This document shows, one piece after another, positions 1-5,914 of a stretch of 5,914 nucleotides of DNA (its first letter is position 1; every line of letters begins with the position of its first letter). The notes below the pieces were generated by a model, which saw only the letters and a list, made by a program, of their open reading frames with translations, was not told where the DNA came from and did no database searches. Source of the stretch: Alkaliphilus sp. GTDB lineage: Bacteria > Bacillota > Clostridia > Peptostreptococcales > Natronincolaceae. The position numbers were made by a program, and so were the translations under genes. The stretch covers positions 1 through 5,914 of the forward strand of contig JALNXC010000093.1 of NCBI GenBank assembly GCA_023230535.1, given 5' to 3'.

Positions 1-810
1 AAGCAACAGGCTGAGGCATTGGCAAAATCGAGGACAAATGCAATTGCCTATGAAACCATGGTCGATAATGGAGGTCTGCCATGCTTGCGTCCGATGTCCG
101 AGATTGCGGGACGTCTGTCCATTCAGGAAGGTGCAAAATATATTGAAAGTTCCTATGGCGGTCGTGGTATCTTGTTAGGCGGCGTTCCCGGTGTTGAACG
201 TGGTGAGGTCGTTATTGTCGGGGGTGGAATTGCCGGTACATATGCGGCTAAGGCATCTATTGGCATGGGTGCGCAAGTGACCGTGCTTGATATTAATCTT
301 GCCAGGCTCCAATACCTTGATGATATTTTCGGAACAGGTGTCACCACACTCTATGCTTCAGAACGTAATATTCGCAGGGCTGTATCGAAAGCCGATCTTG
401 TAGTCGGCACGGTGCTTGTTCCCGGCGGTACTACTCCAAAAGTTATCCGGCGTGAACACCTGAAGTTTATGAAAAATGGTGCGGTTATTGTCGATGTATC
501 TATTGACCAAGGCGGTTGTTGCGAGACCTCAAAAATAACTTATCATGATGATCCTGTTTTCATAGAGGAGAAAGTTGTCCATTATTGTGTCGGTAATATG
601 CCCGGTGCTGTTCCCAGGACATCTGCAATAGCACTTACCAACGCTACTCTGGGTTATGGTTTGCAGATAGCTAACTTGGGGCTTGAAGAAGCAGCAAGGA
701 AAAATAAGGTTATTGCTACAGGTGTAAATTATTATAACGGCATGTGTACAAATATGAATGTGGCAAAGGCGCTAAATGTAGAATATCATGATTTAATGAA
801 TTTAATCTAA
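1..810 (+). CDS. ald: Alanine dehydrogenase, C-terminal part (5' end outside window)
   Basis: L-alanine dehydrogenase (NAD-dependent) reversibly converts L-alanine to pyruvate and ammonium in the cytoplasm. The frame is open from base 1, so the gene enters from the left; the TTG at 19 is an internal leucine codon, not a start. About 269 residues are visible. The family is about 370 residues long, so roughly 100 are missing, including the N-terminal substrate-binding Lys and His known from the family. The visible part has the Rossmann glycine motif (GGGIAG, window residues 74-79), an Asp ending the second strand that would bind the NAD ribose (97), the VDVSIDQGG motif with the catalytic Asp (169), and the NMPGAVPRTS signature (from 199). 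The family assignment is very secure; Ald is related to the N-terminal domain of transhydrogenase PntA, but the stop after the usual C-terminal helix fits Ald. The sequence is noticeably richer in G+C than dnaG downstream. No convincing terminator follows directly. Confidence 0.96.
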   Translation, partial: KQQAEALAKSRTNAIAYETMVDNGGLPCLRPMSEIAGRLSIQEGAKYIESSYGGRGILLGGVPGVERGEVVIVGGGIAGTYAAKASIGMGAQVTVLDINLARLQYLDDIFGTGVTTLYASERNIRRAVSKADLVVGTVLVPGGTTPKVIRREHLKFMKNGAVIVDVSIDQGGCCETSKITYHDDPVFIEEKVVHYCVGNMPGAVPRTSAIALTNATLGYGLQIANLGLEEAARKNKVIATGVNYYNGMCTNMNVAKALNVEYHDLMNLI

Positions 811-818
811 TTTGTAAC

Positions 819-833
819 ATATTTCCGAAATAT
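819..833. other. Perfect 7-bp inverted repeat just after ald, overlapping a TATAAT
   Basis: ATATTTC and GAAATAT flank a single central C, starting nine bases after the ald stop. The right arm runs into a perfect TATAAT hexamer (831-836). A one-base centre cannot form a good RNA hairpin, so if it works at all it would be as a DNA operator rather than a terminator. There is no -35 box at normal spacing from the TATAAT: TTGTAA at 812-817 is only 13 bases away. In AT-rich DNA this could be chance. Confidence 0.25.
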
Positions 834-874
834 AATGTTTACATCCGTGCATACAATATTTAAAAATCCGGTTA

Positions 875-903
875 TTGATAGCCGTGTGAAGCCTGCCGAT
901 AAG
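875..903 (+). promoter_or_regulatory. Weak candidate sigma-A promoter for the membrane-protein gene
   Basis: TTGATA (875-880) and GATAAG (898-903) are separated by 17 bases, matching the consensus at five of six and four of six positions. It lies about 120 bases upstream of the gene at 1022. The -35 box sits in the loop and right arm of a small 6-bp hairpin (869-884, loop TTGA) that has no T-tract and is therefore not a terminator. This is only the best candidate I found in the spacer. Confidence 0.25.
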
Positions 904-1021
904 TTAAAATAATATCGTTTATAAATGCGAAAAACCCATTCGGACATAGATGCCGGGAGCTTTACATGGATGCTGAATAATAGAGAAGATAGGCTATATT
1001 CCGAAGAAAGTCGGTGAGAAT

Positions 1022-1405
1022 ATGAAAACAAAAAGACCCCTGTTGCTCGTTGTTTCTTCAGCCCTGATGCTGGTCATTGCTATTCCTATGCTGATGTGGT
1101 GTTTTACTCTTATTAATGGCGCTGCGGTGGACATGACACCCGGCTATACCTATGCCGGTGTGGGCTGCTTCGCTGCAGCGATAGTCTATACCTTTTCAAT
1201 GTTAACGGCTATCGCCGGACTGACATTTGCAAAAAGGCCCTATTATCGACGTTGGTGTCGGGCGATGGGTCTTATCCAGTTGATAGCGAGTGTTATATTG
1301 GTGATTCCGATGCGGGCCTATGTTGTGCTGACATTGCCGCCGCTTTTGATTTTGACAATGTTGTATCTGATCGGGGCACGAAAAAGAGCGGAAGACGATT
1401 TCTAG
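1022..1405 (+). CDS. Hypothetical small integral membrane protein with four helices
   Basis: I do not recognise this 127-residue protein and assign no function. It has four hydrophobic segments, at about residues 7-31, 44-69, 81-97 and 99-118. The N-terminus (KTKR), the loop between helices 2 and 3 (KRPYYRRWCR, 71-80) and the C-tail (RKRAEDDF) are positively charged. By the positive-inside rule this suggests both ends are cytoplasmic, with a short outside loop near residues 32-43. There is no cleavable signal peptide, enzyme motif or clear transporter signature. The ATG at 1022 is preceded by GGTGAG (1013-1018), a usable but closely spaced ribosome binding site. The gene stands between a 211-base spacer and a strong terminator, so it is probably transcribed alone or by readthrough from ald. 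Its base composition resembles ald rather than the operon downstream. The long open frame with sensible topology makes a real gene likely. Confidence 0.75.
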   Translation: MKTKRPLLLVVSSALMLVIAIPMLMWCFTLINGAAVDMTPGYTYAGVGCFAAAIVYTFSMLTAIAGLTFAKRPYYRRWCRAMGLIQLIASVILVIPMRAYVVLTLPPLLILTMLYLIGARKRAEDDF

Positions 1406-1453
1406 GAAGGCCTAGGGGAATACATAATGTATAAATAAAATGTTTCAAATAAG

Positions 1454-1483
1454 CAAGGAAGGGTTTAGGCCCTTCCTTGTTTT
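1454..1483 (+). terminator. Rho-independent terminator after the membrane-protein gene
   Basis: CAAGGAAGGG (1454-1463) pairs perfectly with CCCTTCCTTG (1470-1479) around a six-base loop, followed by TTTT (1480-1483) and an AT-rich tail. Flanking A-T and G-T pairs can lengthen the stem by about three base pairs. It lies 48 bases after the stop of the upstream gene and separates the left-hand genes from the dgt-dnaG-sigA block. The opposite strand lacks a clean T-run, so it probably works in one direction. Confidence 0.9.
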
Positions 1484-1576
1484 ATGATAATGAAGTAGAT
1501 AATTAAAAGTTTTAGGATAGGGTATAAATAAACCACAATTGGTAAAGGTTATGTGACATAAAGTATGTTTATTAAA

Positions 1577-1609
1577 AGAGGATTTTTAAAATTTTAAACG
1601 TATTATACT
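1577..1609 (+). promoter_or_regulatory. Candidate dgt promoter: sigma-H-like elements overlapping a sigma-A-like -10
   Basis: AGAGGATTT (1577-1585) fits the Bacillus Spo0H -35 consensus RNAGGAWWW exactly. Eleven bases later AACGTATTA (1597-1605) fits the -10 consensus RNNGAATWW with one mismatch, T for the first A of GAAT. The 11-base spacer is the one I recall for the B. subtilis spoVG promoter. TATACT (1604-1609) overlaps and could serve as a sigma-A -10, but I see no good -35 at 16-18 bases. Initiation here would give a leader of about 70 bases before the dgt ATG. The motif match is seen; its use is inferred, and AT-rich DNA makes chance matches common. Confidence 0.35.
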
Positions 1610-1687
1610 AAAAGGGGTATTTAATTGTTTGATAAAATATAACAAAGGTTGTTAAATGGCTATGATATAGCAGAAAGGTTGGGGCTA

Positions 1688-2692
1688 ATGAATCTATCTA
1701 TTAGAAACATTACAGAACAAGCGGAAGAGACCACACTATCTCCTTTTGCCCAACTCAGTAAAAATACCCGGGGAAGAATGGATCCGGAACAAGAATGCAA
1801 TATCCGTACGGCATATCAGAGGGATAGGGATAGGATAATTCATTGTCAATCTTTTAGAAGCCTGAAGGGAAAAACCCAGGTGTTTATTGTAAACGATGGT
1901 TTTTTTAGGACAAGGCTGACACATACATTAGAGGTCAATCAAATTGCCCGCACCATAGCGAGAGCACTGAAATTAAATGAAGATCTGACAGAAGCGATAG
2001 CAATAGGGCATGATCTTGGGCACACATGTTTCGGTCATATGGGGGAATATGTACTTGACAGATTAAACGGTAGGTTTAAACATAATGAACAAAGTCTCAG
2101 GGTGGTAGATATTCTAGAGCGGGACGGTAAAGGGTTGAACCTGACATTTGAGGTAAGGGACGGTATACTCAATCATACAGGGCTTAATGAACCCGAAACA
2201 TTAGAGGGGAAATTAGTAAGACAGGTAGATCGCATAACCTATTTATGCCATGATATTCAGGACAGTATAAGTGCGGGTATTTTAAAAATAACAGATTTAC
2301 CGCCTGTTGTATTAGAAAAATTGGGAAAGAGCCATAGTGAAAGGATCAACACATTTGTAATTGATATAATAAATATAACTAGAAATAAATTCAAAGAAGG
2401 AATCGATATTGATATTCATCAAAGCGAAAAAATCTCACAGGCGATGGATGTTTTAAGAAATTTTATGTTTGAGAATGTTTATTACGGAGAAGCCTGTTCG
2501 CAGGAAAAAAAGAAGGCGGAATTTATTGTGGAGTCCCTATATACCTATTTTATAAATAACCCTGAAGAAATGCCTTTAAAATATTATAACAATATACGTA
2601 AAGAAGGTTTGGTAAGGAGCACAACTGATTTCATTGCATCCTGTACAGATTCTTATGCAGTTCAGCTTTTTTATGATAAATTTATTCCTTAA
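1688..2692 (+). CDS. dgt: dGTP triphosphohydrolase-like HD-domain protein
   Basis: This 334-residue cytoplasmic protein belongs to the dGTPase family, which removes triphosphate from dGTP or other dNTPs and so adjusts nucleotide pools. The HD-superfamily metal ligands are intact: His79 in RLTHTLEV, His108-Asp109 in GHDLGH, and Asp181 in the VDRITY motif. Other signatures are DIRT-like NIRTAYQRDRDRIIH, KHNEQSLRV and DGILNHTG. I chose the ATG at 1688 because AGAAAGG ends nine bases before it and MNLSIRNITEQ fits the usual N-terminus. A TTG at 1649 is also open in frame but has AAAGG touching it, too close to work as a ribosome binding site. Oddities are Ser58 where FRRL normally has its second Arg, Gly61 before KTQV, and Cys114 in HTCFGH, which is normally HTPFGH. 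The substrate may therefore differ from dGTP. It lies 215 bases upstream of dnaG with no clear terminator between, an order common in Clostridia. Confidence 0.9.
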   Translation: MNLSIRNITEQAEETTLSPFAQLSKNTRGRMDPEQECNIRTAYQRDRDRIIHCQSFRSLKGKTQVFIVNDGFFRTRLTHTLEVNQIARTIARALKLNEDLTEAIAIGHDLGHTCFGHMGEYVLDRLNGRFKHNEQSLRVVDILERDGKGLNLTFEVRDGILNHTGLNEPETLEGKLVRQVDRITYLCHDIQDSISAGILKITDLPPVVLEKLGKSHSERINTFVIDIINITRNKFKEGIDIDIHQSEKISQAMDVLRNFMFENVYYGEACSQEKKKAEFIVESLYTYFINNPEEMPLKYYNNIRKEGLVRSTTDFIASCTDSYAVQLFYDKFIP

Positions 2693-2748
2693 TAGTAAAC
2701 ATTTAAATTTCTTGGATAATATTCTTAATTATGTTTTTTGGGGTTAAA

Positions 2749-2786
2749 AAAGGAATTAACAGTATTGATGTCGAATGAAATATACT
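2749..2786 (+). promoter_or_regulatory. Candidate dnaG-sigA promoter: sigma-H-type with overlapping sigma-A-type elements
   Basis: AAAGGAATT (2749-2757) matches the Spo0H -35 consensus RNAGGAWWW exactly. After 12 bases, GTCGAATGA (2770-2778) matches the -10 consensus RNNGAATWW except for one flanking W, with the GAAT core intact. Overlapping it are TTAACA (2756-2761) and TATACT (2781-2786), each five of six to the sigma-A consensus, but with a long 19-base spacer. Starts would fall near 2785-2793, leaving an AT-rich leader of about 115-125 bases before dnaG. Sigma-H transcription of the sigA operon is established in B. subtilis; its use here is inferred from the motif match. Confidence 0.5.
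2769..2775 (+). promoter_or_regulatory. Possible Spo0A box
   Basis: TGTCGAA is a perfect match to the Spo0A DNA-binding heptamer TGNCGAA. It lies inside the presumed sigma-H -10 element, so the same bases serve both readings and cannot be counted as independent evidence. I found no second 0A box near it; real Spo0A targets often have more than one. If bound, Spo0A here would most simply block the overlapping promoters. Confidence 0.3.
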
Positions 2787-2896
2787 ATACACGTATATAA
2801 AGACAATAGGAATTATAAATTATAAAATTTGAGAAATTATGTGATAATAGAGGGAAAATATAAAGATAAAAGGAAATATACTGTATAGATACTGAT

Positions 2897-2903
2897 AGGT
2901 GAT
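2897..2903 (+). promoter_or_regulatory. Ribosome binding site of dnaG
   Basis: AGGTGAT is complementary to the 3' end of 16S rRNA. Two adjacent ATG codons follow, at 2905 and 2908; counted from AGG the gaps are five and eight bases, which favours 2908. A GTG at 2899 lies inside this site and is therefore not the start. Confidence 0.7.
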
Positions 2904-2907
2904 TATG

Positions 2908-4725
2908 ATGGGTAATTTTCTTTCTGAAGAGTTGATCGATGAAATAAAAGATGCAAATGAAATAGTAGATGTAATTTCTCAATATATACAGGTTAAAAAA
3001 GTAGGTTCTTCCTATAAGGCACTGTGCCCTTTTCATAATGAAAAAACACCTTCTTTTTTTATCAATCAAGAAAAACAATTTTATAAATGCTTTGGATGCG
3101 GCGAGGGCGGAAATGTAATTAATTTTATTATGAAAATGGAGAGTTTGAGCTTTATAGAATCTATAAAATTACTAGCGAGGAGAGCTAATATTGAAATAGG
3201 CATGACAGGGACATCGGAGGAAATAAGAAAACAGATCAAGGAAAAAGAACTTTGTTATGAAATCAACAAAAAAGCGGGCTTATATTTTTATGGCAATTTA
3301 AGAAAGCAACCTAATCCGGCTCTAAAATATTTATTAGGCAGGGGAATTATCTCTAAAACGCTGGCAAACTTCGGGCTAGGTTATTCTGTAAATAGTTGGG
3401 ATAATTTAATGCTGCATTTACAAAAGGAGGGGTATAGTCTAGATGATATTCAAAAATGTGGATTAATACGCCAAAACAAATCCAATGGATATTATGATTA
3501 TTTTCGTAACAGAATAATGTTTCCTATATTTAATACAAGGGGAGACATAGTGGGATTTGGGGGCAGGGTGATCGATGATTCAATGCCTAAATATTTAAAT
3601 TCACCGGAAACACAAGTGTTTAATAAAAGTAATATACTTTATGGTTTAAATTTTGCTCGTAAAAATATTAAAGACAGACAAATAATACTTGTTGAAGGAT
3701 ATATGGATGTTATAGCCCTACATCAGGCAGGTTTTAAAAATGCCGTAGCTTCTCTAGGCACTTCTTTAACCGGGTATCAGGGAAAATTGCTCAAAAAGTA
3801 TTGCGATGAAATTATAATATGTTTTGACGGCGATGAGGCGGGGGAAAAGGCAACCATGAGAAGCCTAGACACACTGGATGAAGCGGGCTGCCAATTTAGG
3901 ATAATGATTTTACCTGATAAGAAAGACCCGGATGATTTTATAAAAATTTATGGCAGAAACAAATTTAGGGAACATATTGATAAATCAATGAGTCTAATCG
4001 ATTATAAGATATTTTTGGCAAAAATCAGATATTTTGGTAATACTATAGAAGATAAAGTTAGATTTGCAAAAAAAGTATCAGATATTATAAAGGATATAGA
4101 AAGCCCAATAGAAAGGGAGGCTTACATTGAAAAGGTTGCGAATGAAACAGGTATTTCGAAAGAATCTATCGGGTTGGAAGTATTAGATAAAATTAAAAAC
4201 GTATCTGTTCATAGAAACAATTTCAAAAATAATTTGAATTACAGAAAGTACAATAATTATATAAAAATGGTACCATTGGTTGAACGAAAAGGTCATATTA
4301 TAGCAGAAAAACAATTAATTAAATTTATGATCATTGATAATAAATTAATAGAGCATATATTAAACGATATTTCGGCAGAAGATTTTTCCGTAGCGGAACA
4401 CCGAGAAATAGTGGCATATTTAGCCTCAAATATGGATAACATGAAGGATAAGAGGATAGAAGAGCTTTTTCCGCATTTAGAAGAAAATATTAATAAAATA
4501 TTGTCAACCGATATTGAATATATTGATTTGAACAATACATTGGATAAATATATTGTGAATTTAAAAAAATATAAATTGCTTTACAATATAAAAATATTGG
4601 AAGAAGAGCAGCATAGTATTATTAATAATTTAAATTTGACTAAGGAAGAGGTTGAAAGCAGGTTGCTAAATATAGGTATAGAAATAATGAAAAAAAATGC
4701 GCAGATACAGAAATTAAAAGCTTGA
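2908..4725 (+). CDS. dnaG: DNA primase DnaG
   Basis: DnaG makes the short RNA primers that start Okazaki fragments, working with the replicative helicase at the fork. The 605-residue length is normal. The N-terminal zinc domain has CPFH (Cys40, His43) and CFGC (Cys61, Cys64). The catalytic core follows: the FRNRIMFPI region (~199), KYLNSPE, then the TOPRIM domain with Glu263 in VEGYMDVIA and Asp307/Asp309 in CFDGDEAG, the metal-binding acidic residues. KDPDDF (~339-344) closes the core. The C-terminal ~140 residues, Lys/Asn/Ile-rich and less conserved, correspond to the helicase-binding domain. The start MGNFLSEELIDEI agrees with B. subtilis DnaG (MGNRIPDEIVDQV); ATG 2905 would add one Met. 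Its stop is 20 bases before the sigA start, so the two are almost surely co-transcribed and probably translationally coupled. Codon use is strongly AT-biased, more so than ald. Confidence 0.98.
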   Translation: MGNFLSEELIDEIKDANEIVDVISQYIQVKKVGSSYKALCPFHNEKTPSFFINQEKQFYKCFGCGEGGNVINFIMKMESLSFIESIKLLARRANIEIGMTGTSEEIRKQIKEKELCYEINKKAGLYFYGNLRKQPNPALKYLLGRGIISKTLANFGLGYSVNSWDNLMLHLQKEGYSLDDIQKCGLIRQNKSNGYYDYFRNRIMFPIFNTRGDIVGFGGRVIDDSMPKYLNSPETQVFNKSNILYGLNFARKNIKDRQIILVEGYMDVIALHQAGFKNAVASLGTSLTGYQGKLLKKYCDEIIICFDGDEAGEKATMRSLDTLDEAGCQFRIMILPDKKDPDDFIKIYGRNKFREHIDKSMSLIDYKIFLAKIRYFGNTIEDKVRFAKKVSDIIKDIESPIEREAYIEKVANETGISKESIGLEVLDKIKNVSVHRNNFKNNLNYRKYNNYIKMVPLVERKGHIIAEKQLIKFMIIDNKLIEHILNDISAEDFSVAEHREIVAYLASNMDNMKDKRIEELFPHLEENINKILSTDIEYIDLNNTLDKYIVNLKKYKLLYNIKILEEEQHSIINNLNLTKEEVESRLLNIGIEIMKKNAQIQKLKA

Positions 4726-4727
4726 TG

Positions 4728-4735
4728 AAGGGAGG
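4728..4735 (+). promoter_or_regulatory. Ribosome binding site that fixes the sigA start
   Basis: AAGGGAGG is a strong Shine-Dalgarno sequence starting three bases after the dnaG stop. It is ten bases upstream of the TTG at 4746. An in-frame ATG at 4725 and TTG at 4722 lie before it and have no such site of their own, so they are unlikely starts. Confidence 0.8.
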
Positions 4736-4745
4736 TATAACAGCT

Positions 4746-5852
4746 TTGAGCAATATAAAAGACGTAAAAAGAGAAACCATTAAAAAATTAGTAGAAAAAG
4801 GCAAAAAGAAGGGTATAATCACTTATATAGAAATTATGGATGCATTGGAGGAAATTGAATTAGATAAAGACCAAATAGATGAGATATATGATAATTTTGT
4901 TACTATGGGTGTAGATATTGTAGGCGAAAGGGAAGATGACAGTGAAGAAGAAGATGATAAAAAAATAGATGATAAAGTTGAAGAAGAACCTGTTAGGGAC
5001 GATATAAGTTTATTAAAGGGAGTCAATGTAGACGATCCTGTCAGAATGTATTTGAAGGAAATCGGTAAGGTTGCTCTGTTGACGGCGGAAGAGGAAGTCG
5101 AATTAGCAAAGAGAATGGGCGAAGGCGACGAAAAAGCCAAGCAAAAATTGGTTGAGGCAAATTTGAGATTGGTTGTAAGTATTGCAAAAAGATATGTGGG
5201 TAGGGGAATGTTGTTTTTAGATCTGATACAGGAAGGGAATTTGGGACTCATTAAAGCAGTTGAAAAATTTGATTATACAAAGGGGTTTAAGTTTAGCACC
5301 TATGCTACTTGGTGGATACGTCAAGCGATTACAAGGGCGATAGCCGACCAGGCTCGTACAATCAGAATTCCGGTTCATATGGTGGAAACAATTAATAAAT
5401 TAATTCGTGTATCCAGACAATTATTACAGGAGTTAGGCAGGGACCCTAAACCCGAAGAGATAGCTTTAGAAATGGATTTTTCTGAGGAAAAAGTACGTGA
5501 AATTTTAAAAATTGCTCAAGAACCTGTTTCCCTGGAAACACCAATCGGCGAAGAAGAAGATAGTCACTTAGGCGACTTTATTCCGGATGATGATGCTCCG
5601 GCACCTGCAGAGGCAGCTGCATTTTCATTATTAAAGGAACAATTGATAGAAGTGCTGGATACATTGACACCTAGAGAGCAAAAAGTGTTGAGGTTACGTT
5701 TCGGGCTCGATGACGGCAGGGCAAGAACCTTAGAAGAAGTAGGCAAAAAGTTTGAGGTAACGAGGGAACGTATAAGACAGATTGAGGCCAAGGCATTAAG
5801 GAAATTAAGGCATCCGAGCAGGAGTAAAAAATTAAAGGACTATTTAGAGTAA
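4746..5852 (+). CDS. rpoD: Primary (housekeeping) RNA polymerase sigma factor
   Basis: This is the vegetative sigma factor, called SigA in Gram-positives. It joins core RNA polymerase and recognises -35 and -10 promoter boxes. From a TTG start the protein has 368 residues, typical of clostridial SigA. Region 1.1 is short (about residues 8-60: IKKLVEKGKKKGIITYIEI onward), followed by a very acidic linker (60-86). Region 1.2 begins at DDPVRMYLKEIG (96). Region 2 (about 129-192) includes the core-binding and DNA-melting stretch and YATWWIRQAITRAI, which reads the -10 box. Region 3 follows with IRIPVHM and GRDPKPEEIA, then GEEEDSHLGDFIPDD in 3.2. Region 4 starts at LTPREQKVLRLRFGL (307) and holds the -35-reading helix-turn-helix TLEEVGKKFEVTRERIRQIE (328-347). 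The LRHPSRSKKLKDYL tail is diagnostic of primary sigma factors. It is co-transcribed with dnaG. No terminator follows within the 62 remaining bases. Confidence 0.98.
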   Translation: MSNIKDVKRETIKKLVEKGKKKGIITYIEIMDALEEIELDKDQIDEIYDNFVTMGVDIVGEREDDSEEEDDKKIDDKVEEEPVRDDISLLKGVNVDDPVRMYLKEIGKVALLTAEEEVELAKRMGEGDEKAKQKLVEANLRLVVSIAKRYVGRGMLFLDLIQEGNLGLIKAVEKFDYTKGFKFSTYATWWIRQAITRAIADQARTIRIPVHMVETINKLIRVSRQLLQELGRDPKPEEIALEMDFSEEKVREILKIAQEPVSLETPIGEEEDSHLGDFIPDDDAPAPAEAAAFSLLKEQLIEVLDTLTPREQKVLRLRFGLDDGRARTLEEVGKKFEVTRERIRQIEAKALRKLRHPSRSKKLKDYLE

Positions 5853-5914
5853 AAACCTGTTTGATGATTATATCGATATTTATTTAAGCGATTAAAATAG
5901 ATTCGCATTATGCG

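Noticed and set aside
869..884. Hairpin CGGTTA-TTGA-TAGCCG as an ald terminator
   Set aside because: The 6-bp stem includes a G-U pair and no T-run follows, so it lacks the features of an intrinsic terminator.
811..1021. Riboswitch, T-box or tRNA in the spacer
   Set aside because: I looked for cloverleaf arms, a T-box motif and a T-run terminator and found none.
807..1031. Minus-strand open frame of 74 codons filling the spacer after ald
   Set aside because: No recognisable protein, no convincing ribosome binding site, and it overlaps the start of the membrane-protein gene. AT-rich spacers give such frames by chance.
1252..1434. Plus-strand 60-codon frame overlapping the membrane-protein gene
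   Set aside because: It overlaps a better gene in another frame, lacks a ribosome binding site and runs into the region before the terminator.
2716..2739. Possible terminator after dgt (ATAAT...ATTAT followed by GTTTTTT)
   Set aside because: The stem is only five A-T pairs with a seven-base loop, too weak to call. The T-run alone is not evidence of termination.
2785..3078. Minus-strand open frame of 97 codons across the dnaG leader and start
   Set aside because: Its product is low-complexity Phe/Tyr/Ile-rich, reflecting the A-rich plus strand, and it overlaps the strongly supported zinc domain of DnaG.
4823..5251. Minus-strand open frame of 142 codons inside the sigma factor
   Set aside because: It is an antisense shadow of sigA, rich in Ser because of the Glu/Asp/Lys codons on the other strand; no family resemblance.

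Overview
The window looks like chromosomal DNA of a low-GC Gram-positive bacterium, most likely a member of the Clostridia (Bacillota). The grounds are the AT-rich coding sequence, TTG/ATG starts behind purine-rich ribosome binding sites, a Gram-positive-type DnaG and primary sigma factor, and the gene order dgt–dnaG–rpoD(sigA). That order is a clostridial version of the macromolecular-synthesis operon. I cannot name a genus from the sequence alone.

Layout, all on the + strand. Positions 1-810 hold the C-terminal ~270 residues of an alanine dehydrogenase whose start lies outside the window. A 211-base spacer follows, then a small orphan gene for a four-helix membrane protein (1022-1405), closed by a strong intrinsic terminator (1454-1483). 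After an AT-rich leader comes a dGTP triphosphohydrolase-like HD-domain protein (1688-2692). A 215-base spacer with promoter-like signals follows, then DNA primase (2908-4725), and 20 bases later the primary sigma factor (4746-5852). The last 62 bases show no terminator, so the operon may continue downstream.

The right-hand block belongs together: the dGTPase homologue acts on dNTP pools, DnaG makes primers for lagging-strand synthesis, and SigA directs housekeeping transcription. The left block (ald and the membrane protein) is visibly richer in G+C and is separated from the right block by the terminator, so it is a different transcription unit.

I see no mobile element, CRISPR array, RNA gene or clearly new system. 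The most interesting signals are regulatory. Upstream of dnaG there is a good match to a Spo0H (sigma-H) promoter, overlapping a perfect Spo0A-box heptamer and a sigma-A-like promoter. A weaker sigma-H-like match with the right geometry lies upstream of dgt. Together they suggest, without proving it, that this operon is tied to the transition into sporulation, as is known for the sigA operon of Bacillus subtilis. The dGTPase homologue also carries unusual substitutions in conserved motifs while keeping its HD metal ligands.
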